A stretch of 64,000 nucleotides of DNA from Favolaschia claudopus (taxonomy: Eukaryota; Basidiomycota; Agaricomycetes; Agaricales; Mycenaceae). The stretch is from the NCBI GenBank assembly GCA_037176885.1, contig JAWWNJ010000110.1, positions 124,001 to 188,000 of the forward strand. Direction: 5' to 3'. Positions within the stretch are counted from its first letter, which is position 1. Each line of letters opens with the position of its first letter. Positions 61,831-64,000 of the stretch are shown here, piece by piece. Below the pieces are notes generated by a model that was not told the origin of the DNA, did not search any database, and was given only the letters and a program-made list of their open reading frames with translations. The translations under genes and the position numbers were made by a program.

Positions 61831-63644
61831 TTAATCAAAGTAAGCGTTGGACGGTCCAGGGTTGGGGAGGGGGAGCTGAAACTCGGGACCAGCAGGCGGG
61901 TTGACCTCGCCGGGGTAGGGGAATCTAATCTCTCCCTCGCGCAGCTCGTCGACGAAAGGGAACATGCCAATGGAGGCAAGGTGATCGCGGCGACGACGAC
62001 CCTCTCTTCCCTCGTGCTCCTTCTTGGTGGTTGTAGTCGCGAACTGGAGGTCGGTACGGTCGTCGTTGTCGAGGAAGCGCTGTATTCCAGCACCTGCCCA
62101 CTGAAGGATTGAATAACGCGTATGGTGCTCGGCGACTTTGACGAAAGAATAGCGAATGAGACCTGGCGGGATCAAGATAGTAGCGCCGGGGGGAAATTGT
62201 ACGACAAGCCCAAAGTCCCAAAAGATGATATGCCCCCCGTTAACAGGACGGTAGTTGCCAATGGCGGTGAGAATTGCCCAGCTCGCGGGCTCATACTCCC
62301 AAGGTACGCCGCGATGATCGGTGCGGAAATGGGGACCGCCCAGCTCGATGGTGATGGCGGAGAAAACGCTAGCGGGGCAGGGGTACTGGGCGCCGGGGTT
62401 GATGTAGAGAAAGCTGGATTTTTGCATCTGGAGGGTGGAGTAGGCGAGGGCACAATACATGGCGAGAAGTCCTAAGTGCACACCAATTAATCCGATATGT
62501 CCGATAAGCCGACGAGCACAGCCTCGCGCACTCACCATTGCCAAAACCCAGCAACTCACACATAGCAGCGGTCCCAACCAACGCAAAGAACGCCAAAGAA
62601 TCAAGCACACGAGTAGGTCGGGCCTCACGCTAGGTCGGTTGGGATTCAGCAAGATGTTTGAACGATCAACGAGAATACGTACTGCTGGCGCAGTTTCCGC
62701 CTGAGGTGCTGGCGCAGCCTCCGCCTCAAGCTCGGGCGCAGCCTCCGCCTTAGGCTCGGGAGCAACCTCCGCCTCAGGCTCGGGCGCAGATTCAGGCTGA
62801 GGGGTGGGTTCGACTTCAGGTTCCGGCGCCGGGGCAGCTTCGGGCTCTGTCGGGTAGCGATTGAAATCGACTCCTACACCGCCCGAGAGAACAGGAGCGC
62901 CAGCCTCGGTGTGTCGTGTTCGATAGTCCAGGGCGACTTGCTGACAATACTGGAATACAGGACCGTGAACGTCGCGCTCCCAGTTGCGATTGGTCGCCCG
63001 GCCACCGAGCACAAGACAGACTCTGCGGTCAGAGACCACCATGCGAGTTTTGCTATAGCATTTGTGAGCGGCGGCTTTAACAAACAAAACAGAATAGAAA
63101 CTTACGTGCCATTCCAGGGAATCAGACGCAAACGAAGCGAGCGAATACCCGTGAGCTCGTTCAGACTGTAGTCGCGGTCTTCAATGATGCTTGGGTCGAA
63201 TTCCCCGCCTTCGCTGACACGGATCATGGCGCGGGGGTTGGGGGCGCGGACTATATCACGATAACGAACGCGCATGGCCGCCCCCCAGAGGACATAGAAA
63301 CGGCGAGCGCGGTCTATAGCGAAGAGAGCTTTCGCTCGCTGGCGGCGAGGCTCAGTGTCAAGTCGTTGAGCAGTGGACACCGTCTGCACCTGTGCATCTT
63401 TGTAACCGGGTGCAGGCGGCGGTGGGAGCTCTTCAGGCAGTGGATCACCCGAGAAAGGTAGAGACGGGTCCCGTATCGCGAGCTCATGCTGAAGCCGGGA
63501 TTCGAGGTCGAAGTCGAGGTTGGAATTCAGGTACTGGTAGCCGGTCATGCCGAGTACTTCGAAGGGGGGAATGGGAGCGCCAGGTTTGCGCTGGGGATGG
63601 CGAACGAGGTGGGGATTGATGACGACTTTGCGGCGTACGGCCAT
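61831..63644 (-). CDS. TET/JBP-like 2OG-dioxygenase fold protein, His ligands lost
   Basis: Start MAVRRKVVINPHLVRHPQRK; first exon to about 63,104 (RSLRLRLIPWNG). The next exon has MVVSDRRVCLVLGGRATN and FQYCQQVALDYR, then a Pro/Glu/Ala repeat region (62,700-62,850). Short exons with TRVLDSLAFFALVGTAAMCE and a hydrophobic stretch lead into the core: ITIELGGPHFRTDHRG, SWAILTAIGNYRPVNGGHII, FWDFGLVVQFPPGATILIPP and GLIRYSFVKVAEHHTRYS. I recognise the GGHxxxWDxxLxxxFPPGxxxLIP pattern as a mushroom family usually assigned to TET/JBP-like 2OG-Fe(II) dioxygenases. Relatives carry HTD and HSN as metal ligands; here the equivalent positions read RTD and RYS, so catalysis is doubtful. The stop is TAA at 61,831-61,833. 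Confidence 0.55.
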
Positions 63645-64000
63645 GGATGCAACGGAGGAGAGACCGGTGAGTGTTGTATCAGAAAATTTTGAAGACAGAA
63701 GTTGGGACCGAGTGGTGGGAGACAAGCGCTGCAGAGAGTTCTTTTTATTAAGGTTCAATACGGCGGCGGCGCACCTAATTTGCGCAACTCTAACCCCATG
63801 AAGCGTTCTGAATATTTTACAGATCTGGATCTGACCGTGTTCGCCATCAATAACAATTCGCCTCGTTATTGATGACGAACCAGCTCGACTCTACGGATCC
63901 ATATGTACGTTTTAACGACACTCCCTGACGACCTCCCATTTCCTGACCTCCCATTTCCTTCCCCCCACAACCTGCTTCAGACCATCCATGTCGAATTCTG
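63645..64000. other. window end, nothing recognised
   Basis: The promoter side of the minus-strand dioxygenase-like gene. No further gene is supported before the window ends. Confidence 0.4.

Overview
The window looks like nuclear DNA of an agaricomycete (mushroom-forming basidiomycete) fungus. Genes carry many short GT-AG introns of about 50-75 nt. The gene families point the same way: a fungal F-box-like protein, CE9-type amidohydrolase, GMC oxidoreductases, a KDZ transposase fused to a Ulp1 protease, and several agaricomycete multi-copy families of unknown function. Transposable elements fill close to half of the window.

Layout. 1-6.7 kb: inverted repeat, weak C2H2-like ORF, F-box-like gene and a large membrane-anchored amidohydrolase, all on the minus strand. 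6.8-15 kb: non-coding DNA that is pyrimidine-rich on the plus strand, with a minisatellite, dispersed repeats and a possible small TIR element. 14,953-28,986: a 14.0 kb Ty3/gypsy element with 1,318-bp LTRs that look identical. It has gag, protease and RT-RNaseH-integrase ORFs on the minus strand and, unusually, a nine-exon gene on the opposite strand encoding a predicted 865-aa protein with a Zn2Cys6 cysteine pattern. 29,301-35,653: a second, unrelated Ty3/gypsy element with only 115-bp LTRs. 35,775-36,412: a 638-bp MITE-like element. 36.4-38.7 kb: more pyrimidine-rich DNA. Before these insertions the pyrimidine-rich tract was probably continuous (about 10 kb).

38.7-44.2 kb: a tiny Cys-rich gene, a complete secreted GMC oxidoreductase and an N-terminally truncated GMC copy that stops next to an inverted-repeat element. 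46.3-52.9 kb: a KDZ DNA transposon encoding one long transposase-Ulp1 protein and a small basic protein. 53.6-63.7 kb: a gene cluster without housekeeping genes: a large agaricomycete-specific protein, two proteins with viroplasmin/RNase H1-N-like folds, another small basic protein, and a protein with a TET/JBP-like 2OG-dioxygenase fold whose metal-binding histidines appear lost.

Most striking: the 14-kb retrotransposon carries at least 32 copies of the palindrome TCGCGA, about one per 440 bp and many inside coding sequence, while the rest of the window has roughly one per 2.5 kb. Together with the antisense DNA-binding-like protein this suggests a self-recognition (for example anti-silencing) system. 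The LTR also holds four ACGCGT cell-cycle boxes within 100 bp, and the polypurine tract with its flanking hairpin is duplicated on both sides of the antisense gene. All calls come from reading the sequence; no database search was run.
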